Source: Letharia columbiana
Taxonomy: Eukaryota > Ascomycota > Lecanoromycetes > Lecanorales > Parmeliaceae
Direction: 5' to 3'
DNA: 64,000 nt
Assembly (NCBI RefSeq): GCF_014066305.1
Contig: NW_023501097.1
Location: 236,447 to 300,446, forward strand
A program made the position numbers and the translations under genes. This document shows, piece after piece, positions 24,673 to 38,060 of this stretch. The notes under the pieces were generated by a model. That model saw only the letters and a list, made by a program, of their open reading frames with translations. It searched no databases and was not told where the DNA came from. How positions within the stretch are numbered: the first letter of the stretch is position 1; each line of letters starts with the position of its first letter.

Positions 24673-26933
24673 TTATATTATAAAATAAGATATTTATATT
24701 ACTTAAGATTATTACTAATAGTAACTTTAATATAAATTCTTTAATATTAATACGCACGCTTTTATTAACTTTTAAAAATACTATCTCTATTATTAATAAT
24801 TTATTTAAATATATAAAGAATATAAAAGTAAAAGATTTTATTTATAAAGCTCTAATTAACAATCTTAACTTTCTATTCTTAAAGATCTCTATTAATATAC
24901 TATCTAGTCTTTTCTTATCTCTTAAATTTTCTTAATAAGAATTTTTAAATAACTTCGATAAGCTAGCTTAAAACGAGCTTATTATATCTTCTAATAAAAG
25001 TATATTATTATCTTTATATTATTCTTTAATAATAAATTTATTAAAAGAAGTATTATATAAGCGAGCTAGTTAAGAGATAAAGATATTTTTAATAATATTA
25101 AACTTATAATATAAGATATCTAATATTACTTAATAAAACTATTAAAGTTTATTAGAGATATTTAATCTTTTTAAAAATTTATAAACGCTTAAAGATCTTT
25201 CTCGCTTTATTATAATTTTTAAGAAATATATTAATATATAATTATTATTAATATGATTATAATATTAAAAGATAAATATAATATAGAAATAGCTCTTAAT
25301 ATAAAGTAAGTAGAAGAAAGTTCGAGTTATAAAAAATATAATATATTTCTTTAATCTTATTAAGCTATTTAAGATTATACTTTTATTAATTAAATTTTAT
25401 ATTAAGATTTATATAAGAATAATATATTTTATTAATTAACTTTTTAAGCTCTATTATTTTTTAATATAGACTTCTTCTATTAAATCTTACTCGAGAGAAT
25501 ATATATTCTATCTTAATTAAACTTTAATCTTTTTCTCTAATATTATCTACTATTATTATAAAAAAGAGAATTATTTTTATTAAAATAATTATAAATATTA
25601 TATAGCTTATATCGCTATAATTAATAGAGATAAAATAATTATTAGAAAAATAATTAATTAAATTAGAATTCTTATAAATCCGCTCTATATTGCGAGCGCT
25701 TTTAAATTAAAAGAATTAAATTTTCTAATATCGACGTATTTAATAATTAAAGAACTATTTTTCTTAGAATAGAAAACTCTTTATTTAAGTTAAAAATAAG
25801 TCTATATTAAAAAAATTAATATATATTTTAATTATCGCTATAAGAGGTTAGATATTAGATTAAATAAAAATATATTAATATATTAATTAAGATTTATAAT
25901 ATATTAAATCTTTAAATTTAATAATAAAAGTACTTATTTATTATAACTCTTTATATCTATTTATAAAGTATTAGAATTAAATATATATAGATATATATAT
26001 CTAGCTAGCTTTACTATATCTTTATATCTTTTAATTTCTCTTTTTATCTTTATTAATATATTTAATTTATATTAAAATATATATTAATCTCTAATAGAAG
26101 TTTATATTATAATTGTTAATTTAAATTAATAAAAGAGAAAATAAAGAGTTAATATATTATTCTTAATACTTAATTTATATATTAGCGACTTCGAAGATAT
26201 AATTAAAATTCTAAAATTTAAATTAATAGCTTTAAATTATAATATTAGAATTAATTTTAATAGTATAAATATATTTATATATATCTATATTATAATCTTT
26301 ATAGAAGATATAAAATAATAATAAAAGAATTCTAGCTTTATATCTTCGATTATTAATAGAGAATACTCGAAATATCTAGTTATAAAGAAGTAAAAAGCGA
26401 ATTTAACTTTTAATATTATACTTAATATTTACTATTATTATCGAGTTTTATATAAATAAATTAAAGGCGACGCGTTTATAAATAATACTAAATTCTTTTA
26501 AAGTATAGAGATAAGATTTAAATAAACTTCGTTAATTATTATTACGCTATCTCTAAATATTATATATAATTAATTTAAAAATATAATATATTTAAAATAT
26601 ATTAAAATTATTAAATAAGCGTAATATATATTATTCGCTATTATACTCACTAATATTAGTATTAATACTTATTATATCGAGCTTTAATACTTTCTCTTTC
26701 TATCTAGTTAGAGCTAATTATAATTATCTAAGTATTATCTTACTAATTATTAAATATAAGAATATAATAAACTCTTAATTATTACGTTTTTATTTTTATA
26801 AATCTAATTATAATCTAAATAGATTAATTTTATATATTTAAAAACTATAGAAGTAATAATATCTTCGATATTAAATTTTAATAGTATTAATTTAATTATT
26901 ATATACTACGCTATTATAGTTAAAAGTAATATT

Positions 26934-27082
26934 TATAAAAATATAAGATAAAATACTTAGTTATTAATTATAAAGTTATTATAAAGAAAAGAGCGATTAG
27001 ATATAAATACGCTAAGACGTATTATATAACTATATTATATAATTATTAAAACGTTAAAAATTACGTAATCTAAATTTTAATA
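26934..27082 (-). repeat. LTR of Copia copy C (3' LTR in sense)
   Basis: 149 bases, direct repeat of 33943-34091, with the same RIP-altered ends TATAAAAATATAAG and AAATTTTAATA on the plus strand. Confidence 0.88.
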
Positions 27083-27182
27083 TTTCTCTTTATATATATT
27101 CTCTTATAAGCGAAATCTAGTAAATATAAAGTTTAATATTAACGATATTAAAATCGAGTAAATAAGATAAAATAACTTAGTC

Positions 27183-27313
27183 GATTTTTATTAGATTATT
27201 AAAGTAAGTTAGTATTAAGTAATTAAAGTAAAATTTAAGTTAAATAGTTAAAGTAAGTTAATATTAAATAATAAAAGTAAAATTAATATTAAATAATTAA
27301 GATAAGTTAATAT
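27183..27313 (-). repeat. 3' minisatellite of Copia copy C
   Basis: About five imperfect ~25-base units (attaaagtaagttagtatta), aligned unit for unit with the array in copy A. Confidence 0.75.
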
Positions 27314-27977
27314 CGGGTAACTAGCGTAAAAATATATCTCTTATATTCTCTATATCTCTATCCTCTTATATAAACGAAATTAAAAAATATAAGATTTAAA
27401 ATTCGCGATATTTAAAATAGAATAAATAAAGTAAAAAATCGAAATTTGAAAATAACTATATTAGATTAGGCCTCTATTAAAATTCGATTTAAATTCCACT
27501 TTTTATTAAAAAGCGGTTTTTTAAAAATTTTATTTCTAGATTATCTAATATATATTAAAAATTAATTAATTCGAGATTAAAGAATATTTATAGGGGTAAT
27601 TAAATAAAATAATTAAAAGAAATTCTTTTAGCTATATATCGCCGGCTATAAAGCCTTTATAAAGTTATTTTAGATAATTAATTCTTAATAATAGTAGTTA
27701 TAATAGCGATAATTTGAAGATATAATACTCGAGATATTAATAATAAATAGATATAGATTTTTTAAAAGAGTTTTAAAGATTTAATAGCGATAGCGGCAAT
27801 AGCGCTAAAGAAATAGCTATTTCGATATAAAATAAAGAGTTTATAGAGTATTAAGTCTAATATAATAACTCGATAAGCGACTTAAATCGATTACTTATAA
27901 TATAAAAATTAATAAAATAACTTCTCTAAAGTAAGCGATAATAAATAATTTCTTTAAATTTAGATATAAATATAGTA

Positions 27978-29628
27978 GAATAATTTCTCTATTAGATATT
28001 ATTAAAATAAGGCTATATTAAGATAATAGTAAGATTAATAATTATCTAAGAAGTAAGTAAATATAGCTTTTACTCTAAGAGCGTCTCGAAAAATAATAAA
28101 TTTATTTAGATAAAGAGCCTTAATAAGCTTATTAGCTATTTATTTATTAATAAGAATATATTATATATCTATAATATTATTATTAATCTTTTTCTTATAT
28201 AAAATAATAGATAATATTAATATATTTAATATAAATATAAAATTAAGTATTTTTTATAAGGGTAATTATATTTTAATTATTATCGAAAATAATAATAATT
28301 TTAAAATTTATATCGTCGAGGCGAAGAAGTTAATTAAATAGATTTTTTAATTAAATTACTTTTTTAATAATCTATATTTAATTAATATACTCTATTTTAT
28401 AAATAAATAATATTATAATAGTTTAACGCTTAGATAATTAACTAATCGCGTTATTTTTTATATTAAAAAAATAATTAGATATAGATCTTCGAGTTATATT
28501 ATTAATTTAATTAAAATTAATATAATTAATAAGCTCTTAAAGAGAGTCTTTATATATAAATTCGTAGTATACTATATTTCTTAAATATCGAAAAATTTAA
28601 ATAATTATATTTTAGTATATTAAAGTCGAATTAACTAAGTAATAATTTATTAATAATATTATATAAACGATATTAAGATAAATATCGAGTATAATATATA
28701 TAAAAGATTCTACCGCGGATTAATAATTTTCTTATAATTTTTTTAAGATAATATAATTCTCTTTAATAAAAGCTAGTTTATAATTAATTTCGAGAAATAT
28801 TAATATTAAAATAAGATTTTAATAATTAAAATAATTTAAGAATTAAATAATATAGATCTCTTATTTTAGACGAAGAATATTACTATAATAATTTCTTTTA
28901 ATAGTTATATCTAAATAGTAGATATATAATTCTAAATTTAATATATAAAACTTCGCGTTAAGTCCCTTCTTAATTCGCTAAATTTCGATTTTATTTAAAT
29001 TAATAATTAAGATATTATTAATATAGAGCGTTATAATAATATTCTCTTTAAAATTTATAAATACGCTATTATTCGATTCGATAGAGAGAAAGTCTAACTC
29101 TTTTATATACTTTAAGAAATATTAATATTAAATTTAAGGGGATTACTTTAAATTATAAAATATTTTATTTAATTTATAAATCTTAATATTATCTTTATTA
29201 AAGCTATCGAGTTAATATATATAAATCTCTTTTTTTATATTATTATATAAAAAGATAATTTTAATATCTATTTACTCTAGATCTTAATTTAGAATAATTA
29301 TAAGCGCGAAGATTATTTTATAATTTATAAGCTTTATTATTAATATAAAAGTATTATAATAATTATAACTCTTCTATTATTCGAATTTTTAAATAATTTA
29401 ATATATCTTATAATAAGTAATTTCTCTATTAAGATTTTATTTTAAGATATAAATTTATTTATCTTTTAGAATATAAGCTTCGAAAGGCGTCTAAATAAGA
29501 TATTAAGTATTATTATTTATAAGAGATTTATACTTATTCTTTATAAAAAGTTTTTAATTTATTTAAAATAGCTAATTAGATATAATTTACTTATAAATAA
29601 TAAATTTAAAAATATTCGATTTATTAAT
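27978..29628 (-). pseudogene. Copia reverse transcriptase and RNase H remnant, copy C
   Basis: Collinear with copies A and B. The RT catalytic box is at 29014-29025 on minus and reads Y-I-N-N, so both catalytic aspartates have been lost by G-to-A change, unlike copy A (YIDD) and copy B (YIDN). The three copies therefore show three RIP outcomes at one site. Limits are approximate, transferred from copy B. Confidence 0.78.
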
Positions 29629-30439
29629 ATAATTTATAAGTAAAATAAATATTATAAAAGCTCTCGAAAGAGAATTAGAGAATAGATCTTATAAATTTAA
29701 AATTATAAGATTTAAATAATTATATAATACTCTTTAAATAGCGCTTAACTTACGATCTTCGCGAATAATTTATATAACTTTAATAATAATAAATAATAAA
29801 TTTAAATTTAAGAAAATTTTTTATATAGATAATATAGATTAAATTATTAATATAAATATAAATATAATATTTAATTAAGTAATCTATATTAAAAATATTT
29901 AAGCTAAAAGCTTTCGCGTAATTAATTAAATTTATTATATTAAAAACTCTTATATAAATCTCCGCGAGAGCGCTTACTTATTAATTAATTAGAGGAAATT
30001 TAATCTTAATTTTATAAATATTAAAAATCTCGAAGTTATTAAAGATTTAATAACTATTTTAATTATAAATATAATATCTTCTAATACTTCTTTAGATTTA
30101 ATATTTTTCGAAATATTAATAATATATTACTTATTTAATATCTTCTCTATAGCGAATATTAATATTATTAAATATTATTATTTATTTAAAAACTTATAAA
30201 CCTTAATTTCTTCTTTTAAATTTATAATTAAAAATTATTTTTTTATAAAATATACGCTATTAGCGCGAATAATTATCTTTTTAATAAAATTATATAATTA
30301 AAAGATATACTCCCCTTTATATCTTAGTAATATATACTTTTCACTTTAATTTATAAATTTCTTCTAAATTTATTTTATTATATAAATAATAGAATTAATT
30401 ATATATAAGTAAGAAAGAATAAACTTTTATTAATAGAAG

Positions 30440-33400
30440 ATCTCGAAAGAAATTATAATAGTTTTAATATTAAATAATTATATTATTAAATAATTAGTAA
30501 TAATAATAATTTTAAATTAAAAGAATTTATTAAGATTAAAATTTAATAGAATAAGATATATCTTATATAATAGAGTTTATCTAAAATACTTAATTATATT
30601 ATTTATCTAGAGGTTATTAGAGATAATAAATTTTTATTTAATACTCGATAAAGCGAGATAATTAAGAAAGACTTTAAATATATATTTATTTCTATTATTA
30701 AGATAAATATAAAAAATTTTATAATTATATAATTTAAGATAAATCTTAAATTATAAGAATATAGCGAAGATTTTACTTTTATAATAAATATAGTAGACTT
30801 TAGAGTAGAAGATAAAATTATTTTTAAATATTATAAAATATTTATAGTTATTAAAACTAGTAAAGAATAAAAACTTTATAAAATCGCTATAAATAAATTT
30901 ATTTAATTATATATCAAACGTAATAAAACTAATATAAGAGATAGCCTTCTAATATTCTATAATATAGTATTTATAAATATACTTATTCGCGATATTCTTA
31001 ATAAAATCTATATTTATCGCTATAGCGAAGAGTTTATTTAGATTTTATTAATTTAAATAATTTATATAAATATATTAAAGTTAATAAATTAGATTTAAAG
31101 AAATACTATATATTATTAATATATTATTTAAATTATTTTAAAAATTAAAAAAGAATAAATTTTAATTATAAGTATTTATAAGTTTTAAATTATCTTTAAT
31201 TAAAGCGTAGCTAGTTTTATAAAAAATAATTATAATATTAAAATTTAAGAGTTTATTAATAAAAAGAAGATTAACGTTTATATTAAGTATATATAAAATA
31301 TTAAATAAAATAATATTTATATGTTTATCTTAAACGAAGTAATCTAAGTTAATAATATCGCGATTAAAAGATTAAATTTAATTATTCTTAATATTATAAA
31401 TAAAATAAATATAATTTTTTTTATAAATAATAAATATTAAATAATTAACGAAGAAATAGCGAGAGTAATTAGAGTTTATTATTATATAAGAATATAGATT
31501 AACGAAGTTAGTAATTATTAAGTTATACTTTAAATTAAAATTAATAATTATTAAATTAATAACTTTCTTATTATTAATTATATTAAAAATATTAAAATTA
31601 TTAAAACTAGAATTTATATAATATATAATTTAATTTAATTCTTTTAGAAAGATATAGTTAATATTAAGATACTTATTCTTCTTTAAAGTAGAGATATTAA
31701 AGAATATTTCTTTAATACGCTTATATTTAATATTAAAACTCTTTTTTATATTATTAAAATTAATTATAATAATTTAAATCTTCTTCTTCTTTTTTTTATT
31801 CGATATAAATTTTTTAAACTTTAGATAAGAGAACTTAATCTAATATTTAGTAAAAGAATATCTAAATTTATATTTAACGATTTTATATAAAAAATAAGTT
31901 TCGTAATTAGTTTTTAAATTATTAATTTTATAATATCTAATAAACTACTTATTTTTATTTTTATCGCTATTATTATAAATAGCGTATATAATAATATTAT
32001 TATCTTTAAATAATAATAAATAAATTTTTTTATTTATCGCGATATAGATAATTTTATTAAATTTAATAACTTTATTATTATATAGCTTATAAATTTAAAA
32101 ATATAAATAATTACGAAGATATTAAAAGAGTTTTTAAGTTTTATAAGAAAGAGTTAAATTAGAAAGAGTTCTAGTAAAATAAGCGATTTATATAAATTAG
32201 CGATTTTAATAATAATCTTATAAAAATTCTTTTTATATTAATAAATATCTTTTTTAAAAATAAGAGTAATATCGAGTAATTAATAAATTAGCTTTATATA
32301 GAGTTTAAAGTTTTTAGATTTATAATATTTAGCGATAGCGTTTAATATTATTTAAGAATTTTTATTATTATAATTAATCTTAATAAGCTAGTAATTATTA
32401 TATTCGAGATATTAAAAAATAATTATATAAATTTTAAGCTTTATAATTTTAATAAAAAATAAAAGATTATTAAGTATTAACTAGTTTTTAATATCTTATT
32501 TTTATCTAATATATTTTATATTAAATTCTAAAATAGCGATAAAGATTAAAGAAAAACTACTTTCGCTAAATTAAAATAAATTAAAAATATTAATTATAAA
32601 GCGTTATAATTAATTATTTAAATTTATTATCGCTAGAAGATAATTTAAATAAAGATATATAGAATATTAATAAAAAGAATAATAGCGGCGATAATAATAG
32701 TAATTTAGTTATTATTTTAAATAAAATAATAAATTTAGAGAAAGATTTTAAAGATAACTACGAAGTAAATATAATAGATTTCTTAATATAAAAGTTAAAT
32801 AGCTTAATATCGCTTAAAGAATTAAAAATATCTTCGCTAACTTTAAATTTAAAATTAATAAAATTATTATTTAATAAAATAGCGAAAGTAGAATAAATAC
32901 TCTAATTATTATTAAAGTTTTTAAAGATCTTATTAATACTAGTTAATTATCGCCTTTAAACTTTAAATTTTTATATAAAAAATAAAAAGTATTTATATAT
33001 AAAGTTATAATAGATATAAATAATATAATTAAAATAAAAGATATTTAATAATAAAAATAATTTATAAATAAAGACTAGTTTCTAATAAGATTATATAAAA
33101 TATAATTATTATAAATATATAAACCTTCTTCTTAAAGAGAGATTAATATCTTTTTTATACTACTCATTTAAAAATTTAAATTTAAAATATTTATATCGCT
33201 AACTACTATTATAAGACTTTAAAAACTATTTTAATTTTATAATTATAATAATAGAATATAAATAATCGCGAAGAAAGAATTCGATAATAAAGTCTTAGCT
33301 CTCTTTTTTAAAAGGCTTTTAAAAATCTAAAAGCTAATATTAATAAGATATTCTTATTATTTTAATCTTAATAGATTTATAAGCGTATTAAGAGATAATA

Positions 33401-33855
33401 ATATTAGCTCTAAAATACTCTAAATTATAATTAGACTATTAATATTAATATTTAATTATTTTTAATTAATAATTATTAATCTAATAGTTAATATATAATT
33501 TTAAAGTTAATATTAATATAAAATAACTCTATTTTTAATAAAGTTAAATATTTTAATTTAGCGAAAGTTAATAAAATATAAAGAGATCTTAATAATATAA
33601 CTCGATTATATAATAATATAATTATATACTTAATATATTTAGCGAGTTCGATATTTTGATTAAAGGCGATATATTTTAACTCGCTTAGAGTAAAGGCGAT
33701 AGCGACTTTTAATTTCTTATATTATTAATAAATTATACTCGCTTAAATTTATAACTATTTTAAAAGAAGAAAATATTCTTATTAAGAAAGTTAAAAGAAT
33801 ATCTTTATAATTACTATTATCTTTATATAATAAACTTTAAATATTATAAGATAAA
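30440..33855 (-). pseudogene. Copia gag, protease and integrase remnant, copy C
   Basis: Same order and spacing as in copies A and B: gag from about 33855 down, the lysine-rich patch after the zinc-knuckle segment near 31,790-31,800 (cttcttctttttttt on plus), protease, then integrase around 30,445-30,925. No open frame. Boundaries are by collinearity. Confidence 0.65.
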
Positions 33856-33942
33856 TATTAAAAGTCTAAAAGTAATCGTAGTTATAGAGATAAATAGTAG
33901 TAATAATATAATAGTTATTAAATAGAGTTTAAATTTATAATC

Positions 33943-34091
33943 TATAAAAATATAAGATAAGATACTTAGTTATTAATTATAAAGTTACTATAAAGAAAAG
34001 AGCGACTAGATATAAATACGCTAAGGCGTATTATATAACTATATCACGTAACCGCTAAGACGCTAAGAGTTACGTAATCTAAATTTTAATA
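33943..34091 (-). repeat. LTR of Copia copy C (5' LTR in sense)
   Basis: 149 bases. It keeps more of the ancestral sequence than its partner, including atatcacgtaaccgctaagacg on plus with a rare surviving CA, so the two LTRs of one insertion were mutated to different degrees. Confidence 0.88.
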
Positions 34092-37000
34092 ATATTATAA
34101 TTTTAATATAGAATATAAATTAAATAGATTAATAGAATATAATATCGCTATTATTATAATTAAGAAAGATATTTTAGAGACTCTATTAATACGCTATTCT
34201 CGTTTACTTTAAAAACTTTAAACGCGGTAATTATCTTATCTTTTTTAGATAAATAATATTAATTAATCTTTTAGACGATAAATTCGAAGTAGAAAGTATA
34301 TTTAAAAATAGCGAGTTATAGCACTTAAGTCGTTTAGAGTATAAATATTTAATAAAGATTTTTAAGATTAAGGGCGATATTATAAAATAAGTAGTAGTAT
34401 TTTATAATATTATAATATATCTAAATATATATATTACTCTATACTATAAGAATATAATTATAAAGTATATTATTTCTAATAATTATATTATTTTTAATAG
34501 TAAGAATAAATATAGATATATATATAGAATTTATCTTAATTATTATCTTTATATTAATTTAATAAAAAAGATTCTTTAAAAAAATAATAATTTAAATTAA
34601 CTTTTAAGATATAAAAAAGATTTTACTTAGTAAAGAGAGCTTATATTAAACTCTACGCTTTATTCTTATTAATTTATATATATTTATTAAATCTAGATTA
34701 ACTATAAAGATAATAAGAATATATTTAAAGTATTTTATTCTTTTAATTAATTTATTATTTTACTCTAAACTAAGTATTAAAGAGAATAATTTATATTAAT
34801 TTTAGATAATAATTATTAGAGATATAGCTTATAAAAGATCGCTAGCGCTAAGATACCTAGATTATAAATATATTATAAAGAATTTAGAATAGTCTTTATA
34901 GTCTAATTAGCTTACTCTCGATAATCTATTTTTAATATTATTATAATATATTTATAAAATAGATTATAAAGAGTCTAATATTATTTTATCTAGACGCGTT
35001 AAGTTATAATAATATTAAAAGTTTAATTTTATAAATTAATAAGATATCTAATTCTCCTTTCTTTAATAGCTTTTATATTTTTATTGTTTATTTATATATA
35101 TAGACTTAATAATAGCTATAAAAACCGCTATTTAAAATAAATAGTTATTAATAGATTATAATAAGGTATCTAAATATTAAATTATATTTAATATCGAAGA
35201 TTTTATTACTATTTAAAATTTCGATTTAGCTCGAATTAATAATATCTTCTTATATAAGCTCTTTAAAAGATATATTAAATTATTTATTAGAGTAATTATA
35301 ATATAGAACTTTAGAGAATTAAAGCTTAATTTTATTCTTAAAGTTTTTTATTAAAAATTATCGAAGATAATATAGATTGTTAGGCTTTTAGATATTAATA
35401 TAAGGAAGTATTATATTTATATATAAATCGTAAAGAGCGTAATAATAAAATTAAAGAGGGCTTAAAGAGAGGCGATTAGGCTCTTTTATTAAACTATAAT
35501 TACGATATTTAATTTATATAAACTAATAAACCTACTTTTAGACTAGTATATAAGTTAAATATTTTATTTTTATATATTTTAATAAGTTATTAATTTAGGC
35601 GATATTTTATTTTAAGTAAGATATCTTAAAGATAGTAGTAGTAAGAAGATAAGAGTTATTAAGTATATTATAAATTAAGTAATATAGATAAATAAGCCCT
35701 TTATTAAATTTCTATATTTTTATCTTATATTTATACTTTATCTATTATAAACTAGCTAATCTAGCGAAGAAGTAAATTTAAAATATTAGAATTATAAGAA
35801 TAGAGCTAACTTTAAATAGTTTTTCTATTAGATATATAAAGAGCGTAATATAACTTTCTAATTTCTTTTTTTTAAAAAGCTAGTTATTATAGTATTAACG
35901 TCTTTATATAATTAATAAATTAAACTTATAATCTCTCTAGATATATATATATATAAATATTTTTAAAATATAGTAATTATTTTTATAGAGTTATAGTATT
36001 AAATTATTAATTCTTTATTTTATTTATAAAGTTTATTTATTAGCCTCTATTTTATTATTAATTCTATTTTTAATAATTATTTAAAGAATAGTAGCGAAGA
36101 GCTTATTTAAGATAGTTAGAGTGTAGAAATTATTAATCTATATAATTTATTTTAAAGAGAGCTTCTTTAAAATAGAATATTAATACTTTAATAAAGATAT
36201 TCTTAGTTTAATTATCTCTAAATATAAGAATATTATCTAAAAATTTATAGGGAGTATAGTATATTATTAGATAGAGTTAAAAATAAATAATTATTTAATT
36301 AGAAGATAATAGATTATAGAATATTATAGTTATATAATAGTTTTAATATAAATTAAAATAGAAGATATTAGAGAAATAAGCTATTTCTTTTTTAAATTCC
36401 TTTATATTACGATAGTAGTAATTAGATATAATTAATTCGTAATTTAATTATATAAATAAATATAATAAGTAGCTATAAGGTATTCTTAATATATAATAAG
36501 TTATTTCTAAGTTATTTCTAAGATATCTCTTTTATCCCCACTTTCTTATACTCTCTTCGTATTTATTAATAACGCTCTTTTATATAATAATATTTTTATA
36601 TTTTATTAATAATTATATAGCGTTCTTATACTTTTAACTTTTATATTATTTATTATTATATCTAAATTAATATTTCTTTTAAATTAGCGATAATTAGAAA
36701 TATTAGCTATTATAATCTATATCTATAGCGATAAATATCGATATATTAATAGACTTATATATAAATATCTTTTATTCTAAATTATATAATAGCGATAAAT
36801 TAATTATAATAGGGATATAAAGAATATAAATAATTTTTATAATTCTATAAATTAAATAACTTATAAGTCTAGTTTATAAATACGCTAAAAATATCTATAC
36901 GATATTAAATAACTTATAAGTCTAATTTATAGATATATTAAAAATATTTATACGATATAATAATCTAAATAACTAATCTTATAATATAAATAGATTAGCT

Positions 37001-37665
37001 TTTTCCTCTTTTCTAGCTACTTAAAAGTAGATATATTTATTTTATATTATTAGCGAGAATTAAGCTAATAAATAAGATATAGATATTAAACTATTTATTC
37101 TCTAGATTAACTCTCTCTCTAGTATATCGCCTATTTAATAATATTATATTTCTATTATATATTCCTTTTTATTTCTTTATTTTTAACGCGCCTATATTTA
37201 AAGCTTAAAGAGTCTTTTAATATATAATAAGTTAATATTATAAATAGAAGAGATATATTAATTATAACGCGATTAAATTATAAATAAAATTTTATCTAAT
37301 ATAGATAATATAATATAATTAAAATATATAATTTATTTATATTTTTATTATATATACTTTAATATCGCTAATTACTTAATCTAATAAATATAAAAAGTAT
37401 ATAAATATTATTAGATATATATCGCTTCTTAACTCTAATATATCGCTTTATAAATATTTTATTAATAAAAAATTACTAATTAACTTATAATAGCTAAAGA
37501 TTAAATAAATATTATAAAATAAATAAAGAAATAGAATAAATAAGATTAGAGGGATATAGAGATTATAATTACTTTTACTTATATAATATATTTTATAAAT
37601 AATAGTAATTATTAATATATAAAATATATATATAAATTAATATCGACTAGATTCGATTTATTATA
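34092..37665. other. RIP-saturated sequence right of copy C, family unrecognised
   Basis: About 3.6 kb, the right-hand continuation of the sequence split by copy C. GC-richer patches (34,850-34,990, 35,340-35,560) are seen but no domain is recognised. A 53-base tandem duplication lies at 36851-36956. It ends at the sharp border with the low-RIP island at 37670. Confidence 0.45.
36851..36956. repeat. Tandem duplication, 53-bp unit, two copies
   Basis: The unit beginning attaaataacttataagtct occurs at 36851 and again at 36904. The copies differ by a handful of mostly C/T and G/A changes. It is within degenerate element sequence. Confidence 0.75.
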
Positions 37666-37669
37666 TAAA

Positions 37670-38060
37670 ATAAAAGTGGCACTTAGTTTAAATAATTCGA
37701 TATCTGCGGAGATAGAACTGAAAGATCTCTAATAGATCTTCGACAGATCTTTAATAGATTTTTGAAAGGCATTCGATAAGTCGATAACTATTAATCGGAT
37801 ATAGAGTTTTATAAATTATAGAGTCAAATAGGACGAAGAGTTATTCGAGAGGAGTTATTTATCTTAGTAGAAGATTTATAAAAATAGCCAATTCGACTCT
37901 CTAACCGTAAGAATATATATTATACAAAACAGTGTGTTAACTAGCCGAGGAAATGCCTGTTATAACTGGATAGTGGGGATAATGAATATCAAAAACCAGT
38001 CATCTACGCTATATACACTATCTATAGATATATCGTTTTTCGTACTATCGGCCCCTATAA
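37670..38060. other. Low-RIP island, apparently single-copy, no gene recognised
   Basis: A sharply bounded 390-base stretch in which CA, TG, GG and CC all occur normally, flanked on both sides by saturated sequence. The left half has short repeats of agatct/aatagat (37,723-37,760). No frame longer than about 35 codons and no similarity to elements in the window. It may be a remnant of unique target DNA or the unmutated end of a rare element. Confidence 0.5.

Larger units (their letters stand above)
20795..26933. other. 6.1-kb RIP-saturated sequence between copies B and C, family unrecognised
   Basis: It continues the sequence interrupted by B and is itself interrupted by C at the ATATT duplication. 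CA/TG are almost absent. One open frame of 75 codons on minus (24530-24757) is low-complexity and not credible as a gene. I see no RT, integrase or transposase motif. Structures noted: an imperfect hairpin (21327-21361), a short tandem agataagattaat near 21488-21515, and a minisatellite at 24611-24672. Confidence 0.5.
26934..34091 (-). mobile_element. Ty1/Copia LTR retrotransposon, copy C (RIP-degraded, full length)
   Basis: A 7.16-kb element with LTRs 26934-27082 and 33943-34091 and identical ATATT target duplications (26929-26933 and 34092-34096). It is collinear with copy A over its whole length. It inserted into the unrecognised sequence that runs from 20795-26933 to 34092-37665. Read on minus it has gag, protease, integrase, RT, RNase H and the 3' minisatellite in that order. 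Confidence 0.9.

Noticed and set aside
24530..24757. 75-codon open frame on the minus strand, rich in Ile, Leu, Asn and Phe
   Set aside because: It lies in RIP-saturated DNA, overlaps a ~9-base minisatellite that explains its repeats, and has the composition of any AT-rich frame. Nothing suggests a protein.
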